13,010 nt of DNA from DASUTW01 sp035513995 (GTDB lineage Bacteria; Actinomycetota; UBA4738; CALAEC01). Shown here piece after piece: positions 1-6,839 of the stretch. Location: assembly GCA_035513995.1 (NCBI GenBank), contig DATKBL010000161.1, positions 1 to 13,010 on the forward strand. Direction: 5' to 3'. Position numbers and translations under genes: made by a program. Positions within the stretch are counted from its first letter, which is position 1; every line of letters begins with the position of its first letter. Under the pieces are notes generated by a model. It saw nothing but the letters and a program-made list of their open reading frames with translations. It did not search any database and was not told the origin of the DNA.

Positions 1-1281
1 GGGTCCGCGGAGCTGTTCGAGCGAGCCGTGCGGTCGATGCCCATGGGCGTGGCGTCCTCGTTCCACGCGGCCGACCCCTACCCCGTCTACCTCGAGCGCG
101 GCAAGGGCAGCCGCGTGTGGGACGTGGACGGGAGCGAGTACATCGACTTCCACAACGGCTTCGGCACGATGGCGGTCGGCCACGCCCACCCCAAGGTCGT
201 GGAGGCGATCGGGCGAGCCGCGGCCTCGGGCACGCACTTCGCCGTCACGACCGAGGCGGCCGTGGCCTACGCCGAGGAGCTGTGTCGCCGGTTCCGGCTC
301 GAGTCGGTGCGCTTCGTGAACTCCGGCACCGAGGCCACGATGGACGCGATCCGGATCGCCCGCGCGGCCACCGGCCGCCACACGGTGCTGAAGATCGCCG
401 GCTCCTACCACGGACACCACGACACCGTGATGTTCAGCGTGGTGTCGAACGCCGACATGATGGGCGGCCGCGACGTGCCCCCCGACCGGCCGATGTCGAA
501 GGGCATCCCGCCGGAGATGGCCAAGCGCACGCTCGTGGTGCCGTTCAACGACGCCGACGCCCTGGAGACGCTGCTGGGCGAGCGGGGCTCCGAGATCGCC
601 TGCCTGATCATGGAGCCGGTGATGATGAACATCGGGATCGCCCTCCCAAAGCCCGGCTACCTCGAGCGCGTCCGCGACCTGTGCACCCGCCACGGGGTGG
701 TCCTGATCTTCGACGAGGTGAAGTCGGGGGCCACGATCGCCGAGGGCGGGGCGACCGAGCGGTTCGGCGTCCAGCCCGACCTGGCGTGCTTCGCCAAGGC
801 GATCGGGGGTGGCGTGTCGGCGGGGGCCTTCGGCGGGAAGGCCGAGGTCATGGAGGCGATCGACCGGGGGGCGGCGCAGCAGGGCACCTTCAACGGGAAC
901 CCGCTCGCGGCCATGGCCGGGCTGGCGGCGCTCACCGAGGTGCTGACCCCCGAAGCCTACGAGCACATGGGGTCGATCGGGACGCGGCTGGCCGAGGGCT
1001 GCCGCGCGGCGATCACCGAGCACGACATCCCCGCGCACGCCGTGGACCTCGGCTGCAAGGGCTGCGTCTCGTACCGGCGGGAGCCACTCCGCGACTACCG
1101 GGACTTCCTCCAGGCGGAGCCGGCCCTCTTCGAGGCGGCGTGGGCGTGGGCGATGAACCGGGGCATCTTCATGACCCCCGGCGACGAGGAGCAGTGGACC
1201 CTGTCGGTCCAGCACACGGCCGAGGACGTCGACCGGTACGTCGAGGTCTTCGCCGAGTTCTGCTCGACGCTCACCTCGTGA
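1..1281 (+). CDS. Class III aminotransferase, glutamate-1-semialdehyde-aminomutase-like (5' end outside window)
   Basis: PLP-dependent fold-type I aminotransferase. The frame is open from base 1, and its first codons (SAELFERAVRSMPMGV) already match the usual N-terminus of the GSAM-like family. The true start therefore lies upstream, and the GTG at 28 is probably internal. Visible family motifs are NSGTEATM (PLP phosphate loop), YHGHHD, the DEVK aspartate that contacts the PLP ring, FAKAIGGG with the Schiff-base lysine at codon 796-798, and GTFNGNPLA. All catalytic landmarks are intact. It resembles HemL, but HemL normally reads DEV-M-TG where this protein has DEVKSG. No other tetrapyrrole gene is present, so I do not call it hemL. 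The stop overlaps the crotonase start (GTGA), so it is part of a CoA-ester operon and may transaminate an amino acid or amine whose carbon skeleton goes to CoA metabolism; that role is inferred. Family confidence is high; substrate unknown. Confidence 0.9.
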   Translation, partial: GSAELFERAVRSMPMGVASSFHAADPYPVYLERGKGSRVWDVDGSEYIDFHNGFGTMAVGHAHPKVVEAIGRAAASGTHFAVTTEAAVAYAEELCRRFRLESVRFVNSGTEATMDAIRIARAATGRHTVLKIAGSYHGHHDTVMFSVVSNADMMGGRDVPPDRPMSKGIPPEMAKRTLVVPFNDADALETLLGERGSEIACLIMEPVMMNIGIALPKPGYLERVRDLCTRHGVVLIFDEVKSGATIAEGGATERFGVQPDLACFAKAIGGGVSAGAFGGKAEVMEAIDRGAAQQGTFNGNPLAAMAGLAALTEVLTPEAYEHMGSIGTRLAEGCRAAITEHDIPAHAVDLGCKGCVSYRREPLRDYRDFLQAEPALFEAAWAWAMNRGIFMTPGDEEQWTLSVQHTAEDVDRYVEVFAEFCSTLTS

Positions 1282-2105
1282 GCGAGCCCGTCCTGCTCGA
1301 GGAGCAGCTCGGGCCGGTGCGTCGGCTCACGCTGAACCGGCCCGACGTGCTCAACGCGCTCTCCCGGGAACTCGTCGAGGAGCTCTCGGCCGCGATGGGC
1401 CGCGCCGCCGAGGACGACGACGCCCGCGTGGTCGTGATCCGCGGCGCCGGCCGCGCCTTCTGCGCCGGCTACGACCTCAAGGAGGAGGGCCGCTCGGGCG
1501 AGATGGACCCCGTCGCCTGGAGGAACGAGCTCGCGCACGACCTGCGGCGGATGCTCGAGATCTTCGACCACCCCCAGCCGGTCATCGCCGAGGTGCACGG
1601 CTACTGCCTCGCCGGAGGCTGCGACCTCATGATGATGTGCGACATCGCCGTCGCCTCCGACGACGCGATGTTCGGCGAGCCCGAGATCCGCTACGGCAGC
1701 GGCGTCGTCACGCTGGTGATGCCCTGGCTGGTCGGGGCTCGGAAGGCGAAGGAGCTCCTGCTCACCGGCGAGGACCGGATCCCTGCCGAGGAGGCGCGGC
1801 GGATCGGCCTGGTGAACCGCGTGGTCCCTGGCGACCGGCTCGAGGAGGAGACCCTCGCGCTCGCCCAGCAGATCGCGGTGATGGACCCGGTGAGCATCTC
1901 GCTCACGAAGGCGGCGATCAACCGCTCGCTCGAGTCGGCCGGCTTCCGACAGGCCCTGTGGGCGAACCTCGAGCTCGACGCGCTGATCGAGGCCGCGGAG
2001 GTCCCCGAGCGGAAGGAGTTCAACCGGATCCGGGAGGAGCAGGGCCTGAAGGCCGCGATCCGCTGGCGCGACGAGCGGTTCCGGATCGAGGACGAGCCCC
2101 GGTGA
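1278..2105 (+). CDS. Enoyl-CoA hydratase/isomerase (crotonase) family protein
   Basis: Crotonase-fold protein of 275 aa, close to the usual 255-290. It starts at GTG 1278, overlapping the upstream TGA; this start gives a standard N-terminus with LNRPDVLNAL at residues 19-28. The CoA-binding/oxyanion segment RAFCAGYDLKE (59-69) and the second loop HGYCLAGGCDLMMMCDI (107-123) are clear. In classical enoyl-CoA hydratase the two catalytic residues are glutamates (Glu144 and Glu164 of the rat enzyme). Here the first aligns with Asp116 and the second is kept as Glu136 in FGEPEI. The usual PGAGG loop after it is replaced by SGVVTLVMPW. It may thus be a hydratase with changed specificity, an isomerase or another crotonase activity. 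It is probably cytosolic, acting on an acyl-CoA made by the next gene; a second GTGA overlap couples it to that synthetase. Confidence 0.9.
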   Translation: MSEPVLLEEQLGPVRRLTLNRPDVLNALSRELVEELSAAMGRAAEDDDARVVVIRGAGRAFCAGYDLKEEGRSGEMDPVAWRNELAHDLRRMLEIFDHPQPVIAEVHGYCLAGGCDLMMMCDIAVASDDAMFGEPEIRYGSGVVTLVMPWLVGARKAKELLLTGEDRIPAEEARRIGLVNRVVPGDRLEEETLALAQQIAVMDPVSISLTKAAINRSLESAGFRQALWANLELDALIEAAEVPERKEFNRIREEQGLKAAIRWRDERFRIEDEPR

Positions 2106-4258
2106 CGAGCGCCCGGGCGTTGCGCCCGCTGCTGGCGCCGCGGGCGATCGCGATCGTGGGGGCCTCCGAGGCCGAGGGGTCGTGGGCGCCCGAGTTCTAC
2201 GAGAACCTCCGCGCGGCGGGCTTTGAGGGCCCGATCTTCCCCGTCAACCCCAAGTACCGCGAGGTGTGGGGCTTCCGCTGCGTGCCGTCCGCGGCCGACC
2301 TTCCCGTAGGGGTCGACCTGGCCGTGATCGTGGTGCCGGCTCGGCAGGCCGTCGGGGCGGTGGAGGACGCGGCTCGCGCCGGCGTGCGCAGCGCGATGGT
2401 CGTGTCGAGCGGGTTCGCGGAGGTCGGCGGCGAGGGCGCGGCGATGCAGGATGAGCTGGCCCGGACCGCGCGGCGCGTGGGCATGCCCGTCGTGGGCCCC
2501 AACGTGGAGGGCTACCTCAACGTCCCCGACCGTGTCTGGTGCTACGGGACCGGGAGGCCGCCACCCCTCGTCCCCGGCGGCCTCACCATCGTCTCGCAGA
2601 GCGGGACGGTGGCCTGGTCGCTGGCCCAGATGTCCGCCGATCGCGCGCTCGGCGTCCGCCTGGTGATCGGGGTGGGGAACGAGGCGTCGGTCGGGCTGCC
2701 CGAGATGCTCGCGTGGGCGGCGGCCGACCCCGGGACCACCGTGGTCGCCACCTACGTCGAGACGGTCCGTGACCCCGGCGGCTTCGCCAGGGCCGCCGAG
2801 GCCGTCCGCGCCGCAGGGAAGCCGCTGATCGTGTGCGCGCCCGGCCACGGCGAGATCGCCGGGCGAGCGGTGGTCGCCCACACGGGAGCGGTCGCCGGGC
2901 GCACGGGAGTGCGCGACGCGTGGCTGCGGCGCCTCGGCGCGGCGCTCGTGCCCGACTCGGTGACGCTGTTCGAGACCGCCGCGCTGGCCTCCCGAGCGCC
3001 GCGCCTCCGGCGCCGAGGCGTGGCGGTCGCCTTCCAGTCGGGTGGCTCCTGCACCCTGTTCGCCGAGCACGCCGAGGCGGCCGGCCTGGAGATGCCGGCG
3101 CCCTCGGCCGCCACCATCCGGCGCCTCCGTCGCGCGCTGCCGCCGTTCGCCACGCCGGGCAACCCGCTCGACGTCACCGGCCAGGCCGCCGTGGAGACCT
3201 CGATGTTCGAGAGCGCCCTCGAGGCCCTCGCCCGCGACGCCAAGATCGGCGTCGTCGCGTTCGACGCCTTCCCGTCGCGCGACCCCGTGCAGGGAAGCTG
3301 GGAGCCGTCGGTGCTCTCGGCCGCGGAGCGGCTCGCCCGCTCCACCGGCACGGTGATGATCTCGCTGGCGCCGGTCCCGCTGGCCCTCGACGAGACCGGC
3401 CGCAAGACGGCCGAGCACCTTCGGATCCCCGTCCTTCAGGGCCTCCCGGCCGCGGCCACGGCGATCCGCGCCCTCGCAGACCTCGCTGCGGGCGAGAGCG
3501 AGCCGGCGCTCCCTCCGCACCCGAATCGCCGCCGCGCTGGGGCGCTGCTCCGGGGACGGTCCGGGCCCCTCGACGAGGTGCGGGCCCGGCGCCTGCTAAG
3601 GCTCTACGGCGTGGACGCCCCGGACGAGGAGGTCGTGGCCATCCCCGAGGAGGCGGCCCAGGCCGCCTTGCGGGTGGGCTTCCCCGTGGCCGTCAAGGCC
3701 CTCGCCGCCGCCCTCCCCCACAAGGCGAGCGCGGGGGCGGTGCGCGTCGGGCTGCGGACCGAGGCCGAGGTCGAGCGGGCGGCGAGCACGGTGCTCCGTG
3801 CGGCGCGCCGGGCGGGCGTGGAGCCCGACGGCGTCCTCGTCCAGCGCATGGCCTCGGGGGCGGAGGTGCTCGTCGGCGGCCTGTGGGACGAGCGCTTCGG
3901 GCCGGCCGTGACGGTGAAGCCCGGGGGGTCCGCCGTCGAGGTCGGGGAGGCCGAGTTCCTCGCGGCGCCGCTGCGGGCGGGCGAGGCGGAGGCGTTCGTC
4001 GCCGACCGGGCGGCCGCGCTCGGGCTCGACCGTCGGCGCCACGACCTCGGGGCGGTCTCGGCCGCGCTCGAGGCCGTGGCGCGGCTGCTCTCCGACCTCG
4101 GCGGGCGGCTCACGGAGCTCGAGGCGAACCCGCTGATGGTGTCGCGGCGGGGCGCGGTCGCGGTGGACGCCCTGGCCGCTGCCGGGAGCGTCAGCGGCGG
4201 ACCAGCCGGAACCCGCGCAGGTCGAGCATCGACCCGGTCCGCTGGTTCCTCGGCTTGA
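2102..4258 (+). CDS. Acyl-CoA synthetase, ADP(NDP)-forming, fused alpha-beta type
   Basis: Predicted to form acyl-CoA from a carboxylic acid, CoA and ATP through acyl-phosphate and phosphohistidine intermediates, releasing ADP and phosphate. The GTG at 2102 overlaps the crotonase stop, with GAGGA nine bases upstream; the product is 718 aa, typical for fused enzymes. Domain order is a CoA-binding Rossmann domain (about 5-135, RAIAIVGAS, PVNPKY), CoA-ligase domains (about 155-465, IVSQSGTVAWS at 173-183), then ATP-grasp_5 (about 485-695, ending ELEANPLMV at 682-690). The expected phosphorylated histidine is His260 in AHTGAVAG. The glycine-rich ATP-grasp stretch after FGP reads VTVKPGGSAVEV where the family usually has a GxGG motif, so that loop has diverged. 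The last ~23 residues (from about 696) lie beyond the usual end, are Gly/Ser/Arg-rich, and are encoded over the antisense 3' end of the convergent DUF35 gene. Substrate unknown. Confidence 0.9.
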   Translation: MTSARALRPLLAPRAIAIVGASEAEGSWAPEFYENLRAAGFEGPIFPVNPKYREVWGFRCVPSAADLPVGVDLAVIVVPARQAVGAVEDAARAGVRSAMVVSSGFAEVGGEGAAMQDELARTARRVGMPVVGPNVEGYLNVPDRVWCYGTGRPPPLVPGGLTIVSQSGTVAWSLAQMSADRALGVRLVIGVGNEASVGLPEMLAWAAADPGTTVVATYVETVRDPGGFARAAEAVRAAGKPLIVCAPGHGEIAGRAVVAHTGAVAGRTGVRDAWLRRLGAALVPDSVTLFETAALASRAPRLRRRGVAVAFQSGGSCTLFAEHAEAAGLEMPAPSAATIRRLRRALPPFATPGNPLDVTGQAAVETSMFESALEALARDAKIGVVAFDAFPSRDPVQGSWEPSVLSAAERLARSTGTVMISLAPVPLALDETGRKTAEHLRIPVLQGLPAAATAIRALADLAAGESEPALPPHPNRRRAGALLRGRSGPLDEVRARRLLRLYGVDAPDEEVVAIPEEAAQAALRVGFPVAVKALAAALPHKASAGAVRVGLRTEAEVERAASTVLRAARRAGVEPDGVLVQRMASGAEVLVGGLWDERFGPAVTVKPGGSAVEVGEAEFLAAPLRAGEAEAFVADRAAALGLDRRRHDLGAVSAALEAVARLLSDLGGRLTELEANPLMVSRRGAVAVDALAAAGSVSGGPAGTRAGRASTRSAGSSA

Positions 4259-4661
4259 AGTCGGGCTCCACCTCGTCGCCGATCTCCGGCCCCCGGTCGT
4301 CGAAGCCGACGAGATCGTGCAGCAGCACGGTGTCGGCGCCGTGGAGCCGGATCAGGCCGAGGGTGCGGGGCACGTCCAGCGGCTCGCCCTCGACCCCCGC
4401 GTAGACGACCGTGTACGACTCGAGCGTCCCCCGCGGCCCGACGGTCCTGTCGGCGTCGAGCTCTCCGAGGCAGCGCTCGCAGAAGATCCTGTTGGGGCAG
4501 TAGACGACACCGCAGCGCTCGCATCGGGACGCCAGGAACTCCCCCTTCATCAGCGAGGCGAAGAAGGCCTCCCCGGCCACGCCGGGCGTGTAGCGATGCT
4601 CCAGCGGGATGTGCCCCTCGACCAGCCGGACATCCTTGGGGTCGGAGATCTTCTCGAACAT
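4191..4661 (-). CDS. DUF35 zinc-ribbon/OB-fold protein 2 (thiolase-partner type)
   Basis: Protein of 156 aa. A short N-terminal helical segment leads to a four-cysteine zinc ribbon, Cys47-x2-Cys50-x10-Cys61-x2-Cys64, followed by an OB fold (about 70-150) ending GSMLDLRGFRL. This is the DUF35 architecture, usually annotated Zn-ribbon domain-containing OB-fold protein. DUF35 proteins are known partners of thiolase-superfamily enzymes: the bridging subunit of the archaeal thiolase/HMG-CoA synthase complex, BbsA of benzoylsuccinyl-CoA thiolase, and the DUF35 part of ChsH2 in the Ltp2 aldolase. There they help bind the CoA substrate or hold the complex together. The start is ATG 4661, with GGAAGG seven bases upstream and a TGATG junction with the preceding gene. 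It is the last gene of the operon; its 3' end overlaps the convergent acyl-CoA synthetase by 68 bp. It probably serves one of the two thiolase-fold proteins encoded upstream; which one is not evident. Confidence 0.88.
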   Translation of the reverse strand: MFEKISDPKDVRLVEGHIPLEHRYTPGVAGEAFFASLMKGEFLASRCERCGVVYCPNRIFCERCLGELDADRTVGPRGTLESYTVVYAGVEGEPLDVPRTLGLIRLHGADTVLLHDLVGFDDRGPEIGDEVEPDFKPRNQRTGSMLDLRGFRLVRR

Positions 4662-5305
4662 CAGCCCGCCTTCCGCTTCGCGCTCGTCTTCTTCCGCGAC
4701 CCGGAGCGCTTCGCCCCCGTCTTCTTCCTCGCGGACGCCGGCTTCCGGGCGCCCTTCCTGAGCGCGGCGTCTCGGGGCCGGAAGTGGCGGATGTCGAGGA
4801 TGGAGCCCCTGCGCTCACCCTCGGGCTTCCACACCGCCTCGACCTCCATGCCCACCTCGATCCGCTGGGGATCGACCTCGCCCAGCTTGTGCATGAAACC
4901 CATCATCGGCGTCTCGATGTCGAGCTCGAGCACGAACGGCAGCTCCGGCTCCTCGAGCTCCACCATGTCCCACCGGATATAGCAGATCGAGAAGGTGTTG
5001 ACCGTGCCGCGGTCGGGGACCTCGACCCAGCGATCGGTGGGGCGGAAGCACTCCTCGCAGAACATCCGGGGCGGGACGAGCGTCCGGCCGCACGACCGGC
5101 ACTCCCGCCCCAGGATCCGCCCCTCCCGGAGCCCGTCCAGGAACCGGCTGATCGCCACGCCCGTGTCCCAGGCGTAGCGGGCGTCGACCGCGAAGTCGAC
5201 CGCGCCGACCGCGTTCCGGAACTCGTCGTTCGTGAGGGAGGTCGGGCCGTAGAACGTCGTGGGCTGGGTGTCGTCCACCGAGCGAAGGTCGCGCTTGGGC
5301 GTCAT
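4661..5305 (-). CDS. DUF35 zinc-ribbon/OB-fold protein 1 with Lys/Arg-rich tail
   Basis: Protein of 214 aa with three parts. Residues 1-65 are an N-terminal extension with the helix typical before DUF35 ribbons (FLDGLREGRILG). Next come the zinc ribbon Cys69-x2-Cys72-x10-Cys83-x2-Cys86 and an OB fold to about residue 176 (GSILDIRHFRP). A tail from about 181 to 214 has 15 Lys/Arg in its last 32 residues and no acidic residue. The tail carries a tandem 11-residue repeat (RKKT-G/S-AKR core) and is probably disordered. The start ATG 5305 forms an ATGA overlap with the stop of thiolase-fold protein A, suggesting translational coupling and partnership. DUF35 proteins assist thiolase-superfamily enzymes on CoA esters, and this is the likeliest partner of protein A. 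The basic tail is not part of the usual DUF35 domain; it may bind an anionic surface, nucleic acid or another subunit, which is speculative. Confidence 0.88.
   Translation of the reverse strand: MTPKRDLRSVDDTQPTTFYGPTSLTNDEFRNAVGAVDFAVDARYAWDTGVAISRFLDGLREGRILGRECRSCGRTLVPPRMFCEECFRPTDRWVEVPDRGTVNTFSICYIRWDMVELEEPELPFVLELDIETPMMGFMHKLGEVDPQRIEVGMEVEAVWKPEGERRGSILDIRHFRPRDAALRKGARKPASARKKTGAKRSGSRKKTSAKRKAG
4674..4739 (-). repeat. Imperfect 33-bp tandem repeat encoding basic tail
   Basis: Two adjacent 33-bp units (4674-4706 and 4707-4739) lie inside the DUF35 protein 1 gene. Both begin, on the plus strand, with CGCTTCG and share GTCTTCTTCC. They encode two copies of an 11-residue basic unit with core RKKT-(G/S)-AKR (residues 193-200 and 204-211). 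The length keeps the reading frame, consistent with duplication within the coding sequence. Confidence 0.7.
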
Positions 5306-6465
5306 CGGCCCATCACCACCACGGTGCCGACCTGCATCAGGTCGCCCCAGGCCTGGGCGACGCCCTTCTTCGGGTCGCCGGGGACCTGCCGCTTCCCGGC
5401 CTGCCCGGACAGCTGCCAGTAGAGCTCCGCGATCTTCATGAGGCCGGCGGCGGCGATCGGGTTCCCCACGCCAAGCAGGCCCCCCGAGGGGCACGACGGC
5501 AGGTCGCCGTCGCGGTCGAGCACGCCGTCGCGCATCGCCTCGGGCGCCTTCCCCTTCTCGAAGAGCTGGAGCCCCTCGAGGTGGTGCAGCTCCTTGTAGT
5601 CGAACGGGTCGTAGGGCTCGGCGATGTGGATCTCCCTGCGGGGCTCGCGGATGCCGGCCATCTCGTAGGCCTGCCTCGCGGCGTACTCGACGTAGCGCGG
5701 GTACACGAGGTCGCGGTTCGTCCAGTACGCCGTGTCGAGGTGCCAGCCGACGCCCTCGACCCAGACCGGGGTGGCGGACTTCTTCTTCGCCACGTGCTCG
5801 GCGGCGAGCACGACCGCGACCGCGCCGTCGGAGATCGGCGAGACGTCGAGCCGCTGGACCGGCCAGGCGAGCGTCTCGCTGTTGAGGACGTCGTCGATGG
5901 TGATGTCCGCGTCGCCGAGGAGCGCCGCGGGGTGGTCGGCGGCGTTCCGCTTGTTCTTCACCGAGACTGCAGCGATGTCGCGCTTGTCGATCCCGTGGAC
6001 CTGCATGTAGCGGTTCATCTCCAGGGCGAAGATCCACAGGAGGTTCGGGCCGAGCGGCCGCTCGATCATGTTGTCGAAGATGGTGATGAACGCGCCCTGG
6101 GGGTGGGGCTGGGTCGAGGACATCTTCTCCTCGGCGACGACGAGGCAGGTGTCGAACTGGCCCGAGGCCACCTGCCACCAGCCCTGGATCGTGACGAACA
6201 CGCCGGTGCCGCCGCCGACGTAGGTTCGGTAGTACGGCTTGCCCCATGCCCCCGCGCCGTCGGCGAGGTACTCGGCCTTCATGTGCACGCCGTCGAAGGC
6301 GTCGGGGGCGGTCCCCATCGCCACGCAGTCGATGTCGTCGATCGTCATGTCGGCCGACTCGAGCGCGGCCCGGGCGGCCTCCCAGGCCAGCTCCTTCCCC
6401 GTCTCCTGCGCGCGGCGGACGAACCTCGTCATCCCGGCGCCGACCGCCGCCACCCGCTGGCCCAT
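5302..6465 (-). CDS. Thiolase-fold protein A lacking the thiolase catalytic residues; probable acyl-CoA aldolase-type subunit
   Basis: Protein of 387 aa, thiolase superfamily (SCP2-thiolase/lipid-transfer branch by general pattern), recognisable from VAAVGAGMTRF at the N-terminus, the DGAVAVVLA core and the C-terminal GGLLGVGNP motif. Start ATG 6465 has GGGAG upstream and a TGATG junction with the VOC gene. The nucleophile motif (usually CASG) reads GGTG at 85-88, so Gly85 replaces cysteine. The histidine of the HD motif is replaced by Tyr285 (EPYDPF), and the GHP histidine by Asn335 (GNP). Claisen thiolysis by the usual mechanism is therefore unlikely. Ltp2, a thiolase-fold retro-aldolase of steroid side-chain degradation that works with a DUF35 domain, is known to use tyrosines in place of the thiolase residues; Tyr285 and the adjacent DUF35 genes fit that model. 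Databases would probably call it thiolase domain-containing protein or acetyl-CoA acetyltransferase. Substrate unknown. Confidence 0.88.
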   Translation of the reverse strand: MGQRVAAVGAGMTRFVRRAQETGKELAWEAARAALESADMTIDDIDCVAMGTAPDAFDGVHMKAEYLADGAGAWGKPYYRTYVGGGTGVFVTIQGWWQVASGQFDTCLVVAEEKMSSTQPHPQGAFITIFDNMIERPLGPNLLWIFALEMNRYMQVHGIDKRDIAAVSVKNKRNAADHPAALLGDADITIDDVLNSETLAWPVQRLDVSPISDGAVAVVLAAEHVAKKKSATPVWVEGVGWHLDTAYWTNRDLVYPRYVEYAARQAYEMAGIREPRREIHIAEPYDPFDYKELHHLEGLQLFEKGKAPEAMRDGVLDRDGDLPSCPSGGLLGVGNPIAAAGLMKIAELYWQLSGQAGKRQVPGDPKKGVAQAWGDLMQVGTVVVMGR

Positions 6466-6839
6466 CAGGACGCTCCCTTCAGGTACTCGATCACCTGCAC
6501 GGTGTTGCCGTCGGGGTCGAGGAAGGAGGCGAACCGCGCGTAGCCCTCCACCTCGCCCATGTGGTCGAGGAACTCGACGCCCTTCTCCTCGAGGGCGGCG
6601 CGCGCCTCGTCGAGGTCGTCGACCTCGAACACGGCGGTGGCGCCTCCGGTCTCCATCGGCCTGCCCTCGATCGCGCCGTGGAGCGCGAGGCGGATCGTGC
6701 CGGTCTCGAACTCGGCCCAGCTCGGGCCCTCCTGCCGGATCAGCTCGAGCCCCAGGACGTCGCGGTAGAACTTCACGGCGCGATCGAGGTCCTGCGTCCA
6801 GTAGTAGACGTGATCGAGACGGCGCAGCCCGGCCATCAT
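6465..6839 (-). CDS. VOC family protein (glyoxalase/bleomycin-resistance/dioxygenase fold)
   Basis: Protein of 124 aa with the paired beta-alpha-beta-beta-beta modules of the vicinal-oxygen-chelate fold. Module one is LDHVYYWTQDLDRAVKFYRD...LGLEL; module two is TAVFEVDDLDEARAALEEKG, ending in FLDPDGNTVQVIE. Candidate metal ligands are His10, His54 and Glu118; a fourth is not obvious. VOC enzymes are metal-dependent lyases, epimerases, dioxygenases or resistance proteins. In this CoA-ester operon an epimerase, isomerase or lyase of a pathway intermediate is the easiest fit, but the family alone does not decide it. Two adjacent ATGs are possible: 6839 gives an ATGA overlap with the thiolase B stop and has GAGG seven bases upstream; 6836 gives a one-base overlap. 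I chose 6839. The gene sits between the two thiolase-fold genes, and all junctions overlap, so it is firmly part of the operon. Confidence 0.88.
   Translation of the reverse strand: MMAGLRRLDHVYYWTQDLDRAVKFYRDVLGLELIRQEGPSWAEFETGTIRLALHGAIEGRPMETGGATAVFEVDDLDEARAALEEKGVEFLDHMGEVEGYARFASFLDPDGNTVQVIEYLKGAS

Noticed and set aside
28..30. GTG 28 as start of the aminotransferase
   Set aside because: The frame is open to base 1 and the residues before 28 match the family N-terminus, so the true start is outside the window.
1..1281. Naming the aminotransferase hemL
   Set aside because: GSAM-like motifs are present, but DEVK replaces the usual DEVM, the operon is CoA metabolism and no haem gene is nearby.
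1691..3520. Long antisense open frame (about 609 codons) under the crotonase and synthetase genes
   Set aside because: It is Arg/Gly/His-rich with no family motifs and lies antisense to two clear genes; such frames are expected in very GC-rich DNA.
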